Assembly (NCBI GenBank): GCA_944326235.1
Contig: CALVDH010000002.1
Span: 62,001 to 126,000 of the forward strand
Direction of reading: 5' to 3'
DNA length: 64,000 nucleotides
Origin: an uncultured Bacteroidales bacterium
Lineage (GTDB): Bacteria; Bacteroidota; Bacteroidia; Bacteroidales; UBA932
This document shows positions 26,616-34,554 of the stretch, piece by piece. The translations under genes were made by a program, and so were the position numbers. The number at the start of each line of letters is the position of its first letter. Positions within the stretch are counted from its first letter, which is position 1. The notes below the pieces were generated by a model. It was not told where the DNA came from and made no database searches. It saw only the letters and a list, made by a program, of their open reading frames with translations.

Positions 26616-27395
26616 ATGAGCGCTAAAGTCCGCAATAAAATAGAATTTCTGGGGACAGGCACCTCCCAGGGCATGCCCATCATCGGCTGCTCCTGTCCCG
26701 TCTGCCGGTCGGACGACTTCCACGACAAGCGGCTGAGAACCTCCGCATACATCGAATACGGGGGTCTGAGACTGGTGGTGGACGCCGGCCCGGACTTCCG
26801 GCAGCAGATACTGCGCAGCGGCATACGGGAGCTGGACGCAGTGCTGCTCACCCACATGCACAAGGACCACACCGGCGGACTGGATGACGTACGGGCCTTC
26901 AACTATTTCATGCACCGGGCATTCCCCATCTACGCCGAGCCTATGGTCCAGGATTCCCTCAGACGGGAGTACGCCTACGCCTTCGGCGACCACCGCTACC
27001 CAGGAGTTCCGGACTTCGTCCTGCACACCATCGGAGAAGAGCCCTTCAGCATCGGTGGAGTGGAGATAATCCCCGTGCGGGCCATGCACTACAAGCTGCC
27101 CATCCTGGGATTCCGCTTCGGCCGCCTTGGCTATCTTACCGATGCCAACTACATCTCCGAAGAGTCCATAGAGCGCTTCCGCGGAGTGGACATCTTCGTA
27201 GTCAGCTGCATCCGCAGGACCCCGCACATTTCCCATTTTTCCCTGGACGAGGCCATTGATGTCTGCCGCAGGGTGGGTGCGCGGCGCTGCTTCCTTACCC
27301 ATCTGTCCCATCAGCTGGAGAAGTATGAGGACCTCTCCAAAACCCTGCCTGAGGGCATTGAGCCGGCATACGACGGTCTTTCCCTGACGTTTTAA
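26616..27395 (+). CDS. MBL-fold metallohydrolase (PhnP-like phosphodiesterase)
   Basis: A 259-residue cytosolic metallo-beta-lactamase-fold enzyme. The N terminus IEFLGTGTSQGMPIIGCSCPVC resembles the PhnP/RNase Z-like group, with a CxC...C set that may hold structural zinc. The metal-binding motif is LTHMHKDHTGGLDDVR (HxHxDH). A later GYLTDANYISEE region supplies the bridging Asp, and CFLTHLSHQLEKYEDL the last His. Likely a cyclic phosphate or nucleotide phosphodiesterase; substrate not known. It is divergent from the methyltransferase gene, and both have a -7 box directly against the start codon. The ATG was chosen because the longer TTG start falls in that box. Confidence 0.88.
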   Translation: MSAKVRNKIEFLGTGTSQGMPIIGCSCPVCRSDDFHDKRLRTSAYIEYGGLRLVVDAGPDFRQQILRSGIRELDAVLLTHMHKDHTGGLDDVRAFNYFMHRAFPIYAEPMVQDSLRREYAYAFGDHRYPGVPDFVLHTIGEEPFSIGGVEIIPVRAMHYKLPILGFRFGRLGYLTDANYISEESIERFRGVDIFVVSCIRRTPHISHFSLDEAIDVCRRVGARRCFLTHLSHQLEKYEDLSKTLPEGIEPAYDGLSLTF

Positions 27396-27417
27396 ATGCT
27401 ATTTTAGGAGGCCTAAA

Positions 27418-27449
27418 TTTGGTTTTTCCGGATTTTTGGCTTATCTTTA
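27418..27449 (+). promoter_or_regulatory. Bacteroidota promoter for the MaoC-like gene
   Basis: TTTG at 27418-27421 and TATCTTTA at 27442-27449 are separated by 20 nt, the expected -33/-7 spacing. The -7 box has one mismatch to TAnnTTTG. The ATG is at 27476. Confidence 0.55.
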
Positions 27450-27475
27450 TAGGGCTAATCTAAAATCTTCATGTT

Positions 27476-27895
27476 ATGATCAAGGAACACGACACCTATG
27501 ACTACAACACCGTCTTCACCCAGAAAGACGCCGAGGTCTATGCAAAACTTACGGATGACTACAACCCCATCCACATAGACCGCGAATATGCCACCGCGAC
27601 CGAGTTCGGACGTCCGGTTGCTCAGGGAGTACTCATCCTGTGCGCGTTTGCCAAGGTATTCGGCACCATGTGGCCGGCTGACAAGTTCGCATACTTCATC
27701 TCTCAGAATGTCACCTACCTCAGGCCGGTGTACATCGACGAGCCCTATCACATCCGCTTCGAGTGCACCAACGTGGACCACAAGAGGATGATCGGAACCC
27801 TCGTCGGCACCATGAGGGACAAGGACGGCAACAGCGTGGTGATCACCGAGGCCCGCATCTTCTCCAAGGAGCATTTCTCGGCTCCCGCAATATAG
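27476..27895 (+). CDS. MaoC-like (R)-specific enoyl hydratase/dehydratase
   Basis: A 139-residue single hot-dog-fold protein. The hydratase-2 motif is in LTDDYNPIHIDREYATATEFGRPVAQGVL (Asp and His of the catalytic dyad in DDYNPIHID). The strand-rich C terminus contains YLRPVYIDEPYHIRFECTNVD. Members hydrate trans-2-enoyl-CoA or related acyl thioesters. Without fatty-acid oxidation genes nearby the substrate stays open; acyl-ACP/acyl-CoA is expected. It has its own promoter and is followed by a strong bidirectional terminator shared with the convergent DUF5723 gene. Confidence 0.9.
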   Translation: MIKEHDTYDYNTVFTQKDAEVYAKLTDDYNPIHIDREYATATEFGRPVAQGVLILCAFAKVFGTMWPADKFAYFISQNVTYLRPVYIDEPYHIRFECTNVDHKRMIGTLVGTMRDKDGNSVVITEARIFSKEHFSAPAI

Positions 27896-27911
27896 ATGAG
27901 CGGCCGCTGAA

Positions 27912-27955
27912 ATATAAAAGCCTCCGTATCGTTCCGGATACGGAGGCTTTTATAT
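27912..27955. terminator. Strong bidirectional intrinsic terminator
   Basis: A perfect 19-bp stem (27912-27930 with 27937-27955) has the core AAAAGCCTCCGTATC and a 6-nt loop. A/T runs at both ends let it serve the rightward MaoC-like gene and the leftward gpsA-to-DUF5723 run. Confidence 0.92.
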
Positions 27956-27971
27956 GGTAACTCCACGGATT

Positions 27972-29393
27972 CTAGTACCTTCTGTTGGATCCGCCCAGAG
28001 ATATTGTCAGACCGAAGTGCGCGTTCAGCACCAGTTCCTTCGCCGGAACGGGCAGCCTGACACCCTCGATATTGAATGCGGTATAGTTCAGAGGCGTGAA
28101 ATCACTGCCCACGAACAGACCTACTCCCTTGGTAGGCACGAAGGTTATCAGCCATCCGAATGTGGAGTGAGTCTTGAGGAGAGAGTAACTCAGGGCTATG
28201 TCGAAACTGCGTACGGGAGCATAGTTCCATGCCAGGGTAAGCTCATTCTCCGTACGGAAACGTCCGAAGCGGGCTGAGTAGAGCAGACCTACGTTCATCT
28301 TGTCATCCAGGAACGAATAGTCCACACCGGCATACAGTGTCGCCGCCAAGGAACCGTTCTGACTCTTGTCCACTTTCTGCTCGGTAAACGAGGCCAGGCC
28401 CATAAGCTCGTCCGTTATGCCGTTCAGCTGGGAATTGATATCTCCTTCACCTCCGAGATCCTCTATACCCTCATAGCGCACAGAACCGTCGGCCGAGAGA
28501 AGGCGGGACTTATTCTTGCCGTAGGAAATAAAGCCGAGATCCGTTACGGACACCGAGAACCGCAGTCCGTCCACCGGTGTACCTTCGGATATCGTGTATT
28601 CGGCACCCAGATCAAAGGCCATGCCGAAACCGCCGACACCCAGGCCAGACGGATCGAAGTTCAGACCGTTGAGATAGCCGTCCTCATCGAAACTGGGAGA
28701 AAATCCTCCGCCGAGGATACGGGCAGAACCCAGAGAATTGACGGTCCAGGCCTCGGAACTCATGTTCAGGTCAAGCCTGTCTATCTGCATCTGCAGGTCA
28801 GCGACACTGGCCAGCAGCTTTACCTTCGCTCCGACGCGGAGTCCCTTCACCAGTTCGTCAAGTCCGCGGGAGTAGCCGAGGGACAGGTTGGCGTAGGCCT
28901 GGGCCCCTATGCCCAGATTCTCGATTGTATAGCTCTGAGGGTCAGTAGCCATACCGTTCTTCAGGAAACGGAAAAGTTCCTTGGGAATGGAGGAGTCCAC
29001 ATTCACGTCCAGCCCCAGGGATATGGTCCAGAAGGAGTCCTTACCGGTGAACCATCCCGCATCGACGATATTGTATCCGAAGTTGAAATCCAGGGACGAA
29101 GTGTTCCTGAGTCCGGAGAGGAAAGTCTCGGAACTTACTTCCTGATTGAGGAAAAGTCCCGTCTTGCCGTTGGACAGGGGATACAGGAAAGTACTGGGGC
29201 CGAAATTGCCGCCCAGCTGAATATCGAAACCATTCAGGAAAGGCACTCCCACATAGCCCTGGTCAGGAACGAACGCCGCATTCATGTAATGGTTCTGAGT
29301 CGAGTTGCGTACGAAGTAACTCGTCCTGCTCTGCGCACTGAGCAATATCGCACCGAGAGTCAGAAATGATATGACTGAAAGTATCTTTTTCAT
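27972..29393 (-). CDS. DUF5723 family outer-membrane protein
   Basis: A 473-residue exported protein with signal peptide MKKILSVISFLTLGAILLSAQ. The start of the mature part, RTSYFVRNSTQNHYMNAAFVPDQGYVGVPFLNGFDIQLGGNFGP, is typical of the Bacteroidota DUF5723 family. Alternating hydrophobic strands and glycine turns suggest an outer-membrane beta-barrel, with an end of strands such as VLNAHFGLTISLGGSNRRY. It lies 12 nt downstream of a lipoprotein gene on the same transcript, which suggests the two act together at the outer membrane (inferred). It is the last gene of a long leftward run, just before the terminator. Confidence 0.85.
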   Translation of the reverse strand: MKKILSVISFLTLGAILLSAQSRTSYFVRNSTQNHYMNAAFVPDQGYVGVPFLNGFDIQLGGNFGPSTFLYPLSNGKTGLFLNQEVSSETFLSGLRNTSSLDFNFGYNIVDAGWFTGKDSFWTISLGLDVNVDSSIPKELFRFLKNGMATDPQSYTIENLGIGAQAYANLSLGYSRGLDELVKGLRVGAKVKLLASVADLQMQIDRLDLNMSSEAWTVNSLGSARILGGGFSPSFDEDGYLNGLNFDPSGLGVGGFGMAFDLGAEYTISEGTPVDGLRFSVSVTDLGFISYGKNKSRLLSADGSVRYEGIEDLGGEGDINSQLNGITDELMGLASFTEQKVDKSQNGSLAATLYAGVDYSFLDDKMNVGLLYSARFGRFRTENELTLAWNYAPVRSFDIALSYSLLKTHSTFGWLITFVPTKGVGLFVGSDFTPLNYTAFNIEGVRLPVPAKELVLNAHFGLTISLGGSNRRY

Positions 29394-29405
29394 CGTATTC
29401 TTGCT

Positions 29406-31229
29406 TTAAAAATTGAGGTCATTGAAGTCTACAGTCACTCCGCCCGGTACGTTAAGGATAATATCCGCCTGTATGGATGAGTCCTCTGAAAGAGGTATTC
29501 CGGGTGTCTGGCCGGAGAGCAGTTGGAACTCAAAGACCAGGTAAGAGATGTCATTCCGGATATCAGTCTGCGGCACATTGAGCTCCAGAGGAGTCTCCTG
29601 AGGTGTTCCTGCCGAGGCCGTACCGTTGATAAGCTGGGTTATCACAGGCATCTCTATTCTGTTCATGTAGCTGTCCAGGAAATATGCGTTGAGATTGACA
29701 TTCACGGGAATGGTAGTGGTCACCGTTCCAGCAATCTGTACATTGGCGGACCTGACCAGAGTGGAAAGAATCTCCGGCATGCCTTCTATAGTGTCCCTCA
29801 CTGCAAATCTCAGGCTATCGCCGAAAGAGAAAGGCACATTGAAGGCAAACTCGCCATCTACGGTATATTCCTCGTCACATACTACGTATGCAGACTCTGT
29901 GGGATCGGTACCAGCGGTTATATTGACCCTTACTTCATCAGGAATACGGGTCAGGAGACCGCGGACATCGGCCTCCACCCATTCGTAACCGGCTGCGTCT
30001 AGATTACCCGAAGGGTCATCGGAGGATATCCAGAACAGGGCTGTTTCAATTACATCCGGATCAGGCGAAACGGGAGCCTCGAGATCCAGAGAGACCTCGT
30101 CCCCGTCTCCTGTCGGGAATACCGGGATTATCTGAGCATGCATATCCACAGGCACATTGGCATTGGTGCTGACCCTGGCCGTAAGCCTGGGATTATAGAA
30201 ATCCAGGCTGGCATCCTCGGACTTGAGCATGTCGGGTATACCTGTCAGTACAAGACTCTCGTTTACAGGATCCACATCAATGTCCACCTTACCTCTGAAT
30301 GACTCCGGCCTGAGATTGCCGTCGTCAGAACCGGCAATAATCGTCAGGGCCGCATCCATGACTCCGCCGGATACACCCTCAAGGTCCTCACGTGAAACCA
30401 TCAGCACCGACTGGGTCACGGCGAAAGTATCGGTAAACACGAAGTCCTGCATGGCATCGTCTCCAGGCTCGAACTCGATGGCGACAAGCGTTACGGGCGT
30501 GAACTCCACTACTCCCTCATCGTTCATCACACCCGTGAAAGTCACAGTGCCCGCCTCCGGATCAACCATAGGAGATTCCTCGAAGACATAATGTTCAGGC
30601 ACCTCAACGGTAACCCTTACCTCCATGGATTCCGGCAGTTCGTCAAGACCGCTGAGTTCTATCTCGGGACGGAGAAAAGTCTCGCTCAGGTCCACACGGT
30701 CAATGCTCTCCAGCCCCTCATCCTTCGCTTCCTCAAAACCGAACTCATATATGAACTCCTCCTCGAAGCCCATATTGACTCCTATCTTGTCTCCATCTAC
30801 GATAATACCAGGAATATCCTCACCCGGAACATCCTCCGGCACATCCACGTCGGGAGTATTTTCAGGAATATCCCCTAAATCAGGAAGGCGCACCGGCCTG
30901 GGCTTGAAATCATGAGCAAAGCCGGGCACAGTCAACCTACTGGTAAACTGAGTCATGGATATAGTCTGGGAAAATGATTCGGAGAACTCCAGATAGTAGT
31001 TTCCATCCTCATCGGTACGGATAATGTCCCCCTCGGACAACTCCAGAAAGTCTCCGACAGCAATTTCCGCCGTGGAGCCTATGGGCAGGGAGAAAGCCTC
31101 TCCGCCCCATGTGACAGTTGTGTCAAGCCCGTCTGTAAGATCTATTTCGGACGAGCACGACACAATCGCGACAGCGGACACCGCTGCCAATACAGCAATG
31201 ACCGCCGTTTTAAAATTAAATCTCATCAT
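29406..31229 (-). CDS. Large acidic lipoprotein of unknown function
   Basis: A 607-residue lipoprotein. The signal peptide ends in a lipobox (AVAIVSC) with Cys at about residue 25, followed by SSEIDLTDGLDTTVTWGGEAFSLPIG. The mature protein is very acidic and beta-rich, with a Pro/Asp/Val-rich stretch (LGDIPENTPDVDVPEDVPGEDIP) near residues 115-140. I do not recognise a named family; similar large lipoproteins are common beside outer-membrane barrels in Bacteroidales. The second of two adjacent ATGs is an equally good start. It is tightly placed between an HMA-domain gene (20 nt) and the DUF5723 barrel gene (12 nt). Confidence 0.8.
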   Translation of the reverse strand: MMRFNFKTAVIAVLAAVSAVAIVSCSSEIDLTDGLDTTVTWGGEAFSLPIGSTAEIAVGDFLELSEGDIIRTDEDGNYYLEFSESFSQTISMTQFTSRLTVPGFAHDFKPRPVRLPDLGDIPENTPDVDVPEDVPGEDIPGIIVDGDKIGVNMGFEEEFIYEFGFEEAKDEGLESIDRVDLSETFLRPEIELSGLDELPESMEVRVTVEVPEHYVFEESPMVDPEAGTVTFTGVMNDEGVVEFTPVTLVAIEFEPGDDAMQDFVFTDTFAVTQSVLMVSREDLEGVSGGVMDAALTIIAGSDDGNLRPESFRGKVDIDVDPVNESLVLTGIPDMLKSEDASLDFYNPRLTARVSTNANVPVDMHAQIIPVFPTGDGDEVSLDLEAPVSPDPDVIETALFWISSDDPSGNLDAAGYEWVEADVRGLLTRIPDEVRVNITAGTDPTESAYVVCDEEYTVDGEFAFNVPFSFGDSLRFAVRDTIEGMPEILSTLVRSANVQIAGTVTTTIPVNVNLNAYFLDSYMNRIEMPVITQLINGTASAGTPQETPLELNVPQTDIRNDISYLVFEFQLLSGQTPGIPLSEDSSIQADIILNVPGGVTVDFNDLNF

Positions 31230-31249
31230 CGTATGCTTAATCGTTTTGG

Positions 31250-31462
31250 TTAATCCTCCAGAACATAATTCCCGGCCTTGTCTGAGATCACAGCCTGAAG
31301 TTCCTGCCTGTCATAGACTTTGTCAGAAAATTCAATCTCGGCCTGAGCCGGCTCCAGTGTTACATTGGCCTTTACGCCAGGTAGTGTCTCCAGGGCTTTC
31401 TGAACGTGCATGACGCAGTGACCGCACATCATGCCCTTGACTTTGTAAACTACTTTTGACAT
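31250..31462 (-). CDS. Heavy-metal-associated (HMA) domain protein, CopZ-like
   Basis: A 70-residue ferredoxin-like metallochaperone. The metal site is KGMMCGHCVMHVQKALETLPGV (MxCxxC), as in CopZ and the HMA domains of copper ATPases. It should bind Cu(I) or another soft metal in the cytosol. No copper ATPase is in the window. It has its own -7 box, which sits in the 35-nt gap after the addA-like gene, so it may head a separate transcript with the lipoprotein and DUF5723 genes. Confidence 0.92.
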   Translation of the reverse strand: MSKVVYKVKGMMCGHCVMHVQKALETLPGVKANVTLEPAQAEIEFSDKVYDRQELQAVISDKAGNYVLED

Positions 31463-31488
31463 AATTCAGTTCAGTTTAAATCCGGACG

Positions 31489-31496
31489 CAAATATA
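31489..31496 (-). promoter_or_regulatory. -7 box for the HMA-lipoprotein-DUF5723 genes
   Basis: The minus strand reads TATATTTG, a perfect TAnnTTTG match, immediately after the addA-like stop codon. The ATG is 26 nt further on at 31462. Confidence 0.55.
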
Positions 31497-31497
31497 A

Positions 31498-34400
31498 TCA
31501 TTTCCCCGCAGATTGTCTCACTTCCTCCACTCCGTCCTCCCCGTACCACAGCCATCCCTCCACCTCCCGGTAGCCCATCTGCCCGAGAAGGTCCATATAT
31601 CCCCGGACCTGGGCGCGGTACTGCCCGTCCCTGCGGCTGCCGAACTTGTAGTCCACCACCACAGCCTTCTGTCCGTCAGGGCTGAACATCATCCGGTCCG
31701 GACGGTAGCTGTCCCCTCCGGGAGCAATGACGTTCGCCTCGTTCATCAGAAGGTAAGTCCCGTCGAACCAATGCCTGCCGCTCACCGACCGCAGCATCCC
31801 GGAGAGCTGCTCCAGCACCTGCGGCCCCTCCTTGGCGGGGAGAATGCCGGAGACCACGGCCCCCCGCACCGCCTCCTCCAGATCGGAGGCCGTCTCCACC
31901 CTGGACAATATCTCATGCAGGACAATACCTCTGGTGCGGCGGCTGTCCCTCTTGAAGAACTCCTCCCCGCGGAAGGAGAGCCTGAGCCTGTCCCCTATGG
32001 GAACCGACGGCACGCGGGCCATCTCCTCCCCGGCCGCTCCCCTCTCCCCGCCTTTCCGGTATTGGGGCGAGGTCCATTCTCCTAATTCGTAGATCCCGTC
32101 CTCGAGCTGTCCCTGAAGGTGGGAATAGAGGATATGGGATACGGACGTGGGGGCCGGGCCGTTCTTGGAAGGACGCACGAGGGCAAAGACAATGAGCTCC
32201 TGCACCGCCCTGGTAAAGGCGACGTATGCCACATTGACCGCATCCACGGCGCTGTAGCGCTTCTCGCGCTGATAATCCCCGGCAAATACGGTCTGTTCCA
32301 GACTGCTGCGGCACTCCAGGGGATAGACCGGCAGCATATCGAAGGGCTGTACGGAGGATCCGCACCAGATGTATTTGGCGGTGTTGCCCTTGGGCGCAAA
32401 GGGTATCTGGAGGAAAGGCACGATGACGGCCTTGAATTCCAAGCCCTTGGACTTGTGTATCGTAATCACGCGCAGGGCGTCCCTGCCCTCCGGGGCCGAG
32501 ACGGAGCGGTCGGCCCCCTCGGTCTCCCACCAGCGCAGGAAGCCGGTGAGGTCGGAGCCCTCCGCCCCGATATATTCCAGAACACAGTCCAGGAAGGCGT
32601 TTACAAAGGCCGAGCCGCCGTCCTCCTGCCCTTCGGGACGGGAGCGCAGAAGGGTCTCGCAGATATTGTAGAGGGATTTCCCGGCTGCCGGGCCGTCCTC
32701 CCCGTCCGGAGCTGTCCCGGACATACCGGCGGCCATCTCTTTCAGGCAGTCCACGGTCCGGCGCACCGCTGCGGAGGAGGAGAGACGGAGGGAGTCCTCC
32801 GTCATGATATTGTAGCCGTTGGCTATCAGCAGGTCCGATATGGCGGCGCCCTCGGCACGGGTCCGGACCAGGAAGGCTATGTCCCCGGGGCGGTAGCCGT
32901 GTTCCATAAGGGTGCGGACCGCATCGAGAATCCGCTGCAGGTAACTTTCCTCCCACATATCCGCGCTGCTGCCTTCGGTAAATGTGACCCGGATATGCCC
33001 CGCGGGACGGCTGCTGCCCTCCGGTATCCGCTGCACGGCGTCGGAGTAGATGCGGCCTATGAGCTCATCACCGGTCAGGGCCCCGACGGAGCCGAAGAAG
33101 GAATTGTTGAAGGAAACCACTTCGGCGGAACTGCGCCAGTTGTAGGCCAGGGTATCGGTGTGGACCTTGCGGGGGTCGAAGCGGGAGGCTATCTCCGTAT
33201 CCAGCAGCCTCCAGTCGGAGCCTCTCCAGCGGTAGATGCTCTGCTTGACGTCGCCCACTATCAGGCAGGGACTGCCGGCGTCCACGCTGTCGCGGAGCAG
33301 GGGTTCGAAGTTGTCCCACTGCATCCGGGAGGTGTCCTGGAACTCGTCCAGCAGGTAGTTGTCCAGGCGGGAGCCCACACGCTCGTATATAAAAGGTGTG
33401 TCGCTGCCGTCGATGATGTCCGACAGGAAGCGTGGGGTGTCAGAAAGCAGGACCAGGTTGTTGCGGCGGCAGTGGTCCCGGACCTGAGCCTCGATGTCGC
33501 TCAGGATACCGGCCACGGAAAGATTGCGCAGTATCTCCAGGGCTGTGAAGTATTTGGTGAGGCGGTCCGGGTCGGAGGCCCTGCGGACCAGCTCCGCAAG
33601 CCCGGCATGATATGCGGAGGCGATGTCGGAGGCCCGGGTTTTGGCCGAGGAGGCGCACCATCTGGCCGGCTCTTCCTCCGCCATGCTGACAAATGTGGCC
33701 GGAGGGGCCTCGTAGCGTCCGGAACGCAGCTTGTCGAAATAGTTCATGAACGAGCGGGAACCGCCCTTGAAATCAGAGGGTACAAGATCATAACGGCTCA
33801 TTATGGCCGCCGCCTCGTCCGCCATGCTGCGGCACTCCTCGCGGAAGTCCCTAACTACCTTCCGCATGGTCTTCCCGCACTCGGCTATGGAAGTGCGCCC
33901 GGCCAGTTCCACCCCGGAGCCGCGCACCGCCAGCTTGAACGGTTCCTTGAAGAGTTCCGAGCCCAGACGGAGCAGCTGGGGCACGCTGTTCCAGTCGCGG
34001 CCGTTCTCCACCGCCTCCACGGACAGGTCGATGAGCCACTGCAGCAGTTCCTCGTTGTCATCTATCGAGCCCATCAGCTCGTCCACAGCTATGGCTAAGA
34101 TGCTGTCGTCGTTGATCTCCACATTATAGGACGAGAAATGCCCGGTCTCTATGGCGAATGCCCTGAGCACCTGCTGGAAGAACCGGTCGATAGTGCTGAT
34201 ATTGAAGAGAGAGTAGTCGTTCAGAATAGCCGAGAGCAGAGCCGAGGCATGCCGGCGCACCGCTTCTTCCACGGCCTCCGGAGTGCTGCCGGCGGAAGCC
34301 ATGTCCGCAAACCGGCCCGAGCGGGCGAGGTCAGCGATGAATGGGGATTTCTCCCCGGAGGCTATCCGGTGCAGCTCCTCGAGGACTCTCTGCTTCATCT

Positions 34401-34542
34401 CGCCGGTAGCCTTGTTGGTGAATGTCACCGCCAGAATCGCTTTATAGCGGTCGGTCCCGCCGCTGAAGAGCATCCGCAGATACTCCCCGGTAAGTTTGTG
34501 GGTCTTGCCCGACCCGGCCGACGCCTTGCATATCTCCAGCAT
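31498..34542 (-). CDS. AddA-like UvrD/REP helicase-nuclease
   Basis: A 1014-residue helicase-nuclease subunit for double-strand-break end processing before RecA-dependent repair. SF1 motifs in order: Walker A KASAGSGKTH at residues 6-15; Ia VTFTNKATGEMKQRV; II LLDEFQDTSRMQWDNF; III VGDVKQSIYRWRGSD; V VITIHKSKGLEFKAVIVPF; VI VAYVAFTRAVQELIVF. The C-terminal RecB-type nuclease domain has the YRPDRMMFSPDGQKAVVVDYKFG active site (D...DxK) and QVRGYMDLL. It begins 12 nt after the AddB-like gene, the usual pairing in Bacteroidota. The arrangement supports an AddAB-type rather than a RecBCD complex. Confidence 0.92.
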   Translation of the reverse strand: MLEICKASAGSGKTHKLTGEYLRMLFSGGTDRYKAILAVTFTNKATGEMKQRVLEELHRIASGEKSPFIADLARSGRFADMASAGSTPEAVEEAVRRHASALLSAILNDYSLFNISTIDRFFQQVLRAFAIETGHFSSYNVEINDDSILAIAVDELMGSIDDNEELLQWLIDLSVEAVENGRDWNSVPQLLRLGSELFKEPFKLAVRGSGVELAGRTSIAECGKTMRKVVRDFREECRSMADEAAAIMSRYDLVPSDFKGGSRSFMNYFDKLRSGRYEAPPATFVSMAEEEPARWCASSAKTRASDIASAYHAGLAELVRRASDPDRLTKYFTALEILRNLSVAGILSDIEAQVRDHCRRNNLVLLSDTPRFLSDIIDGSDTPFIYERVGSRLDNYLLDEFQDTSRMQWDNFEPLLRDSVDAGSPCLIVGDVKQSIYRWRGSDWRLLDTEIASRFDPRKVHTDTLAYNWRSSAEVVSFNNSFFGSVGALTGDELIGRIYSDAVQRIPEGSSRPAGHIRVTFTEGSSADMWEESYLQRILDAVRTLMEHGYRPGDIAFLVRTRAEGAAISDLLIANGYNIMTEDSLRLSSSAAVRRTVDCLKEMAAGMSGTAPDGEDGPAAGKSLYNICETLLRSRPEGQEDGGSAFVNAFLDCVLEYIGAEGSDLTGFLRWWETEGADRSVSAPEGRDALRVITIHKSKGLEFKAVIVPFLQIPFAPKGNTAKYIWCGSSVQPFDMLPVYPLECRSSLEQTVFAGDYQREKRYSAVDAVNVAYVAFTRAVQELIVFALVRPSKNGPAPTSVSHILYSHLQGQLEDGIYELGEWTSPQYRKGGERGAAGEEMARVPSVPIGDRLRLSFRGEEFFKRDSRRTRGIVLHEILSRVETASDLEEAVRGAVVSGILPAKEGPQVLEQLSGMLRSVSGRHWFDGTYLLMNEANVIAPGGDSYRPDRMMFSPDGQKAVVVDYKFGSRRDGQYRAQVRGYMDLLGQMGYREVEGWLWYGEDGVEEVRQSAGK

Positions 34543-34554
34543 ATTCTCTGTTAT

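Noticed and set aside
32119-34098. 659-codon open frame on the plus strand inside the AddA-like gene
   Set aside because: Shadow of a GC-rich helicase gene whose motifs I, Ia, II, III, V and VI are all on the minus strand.
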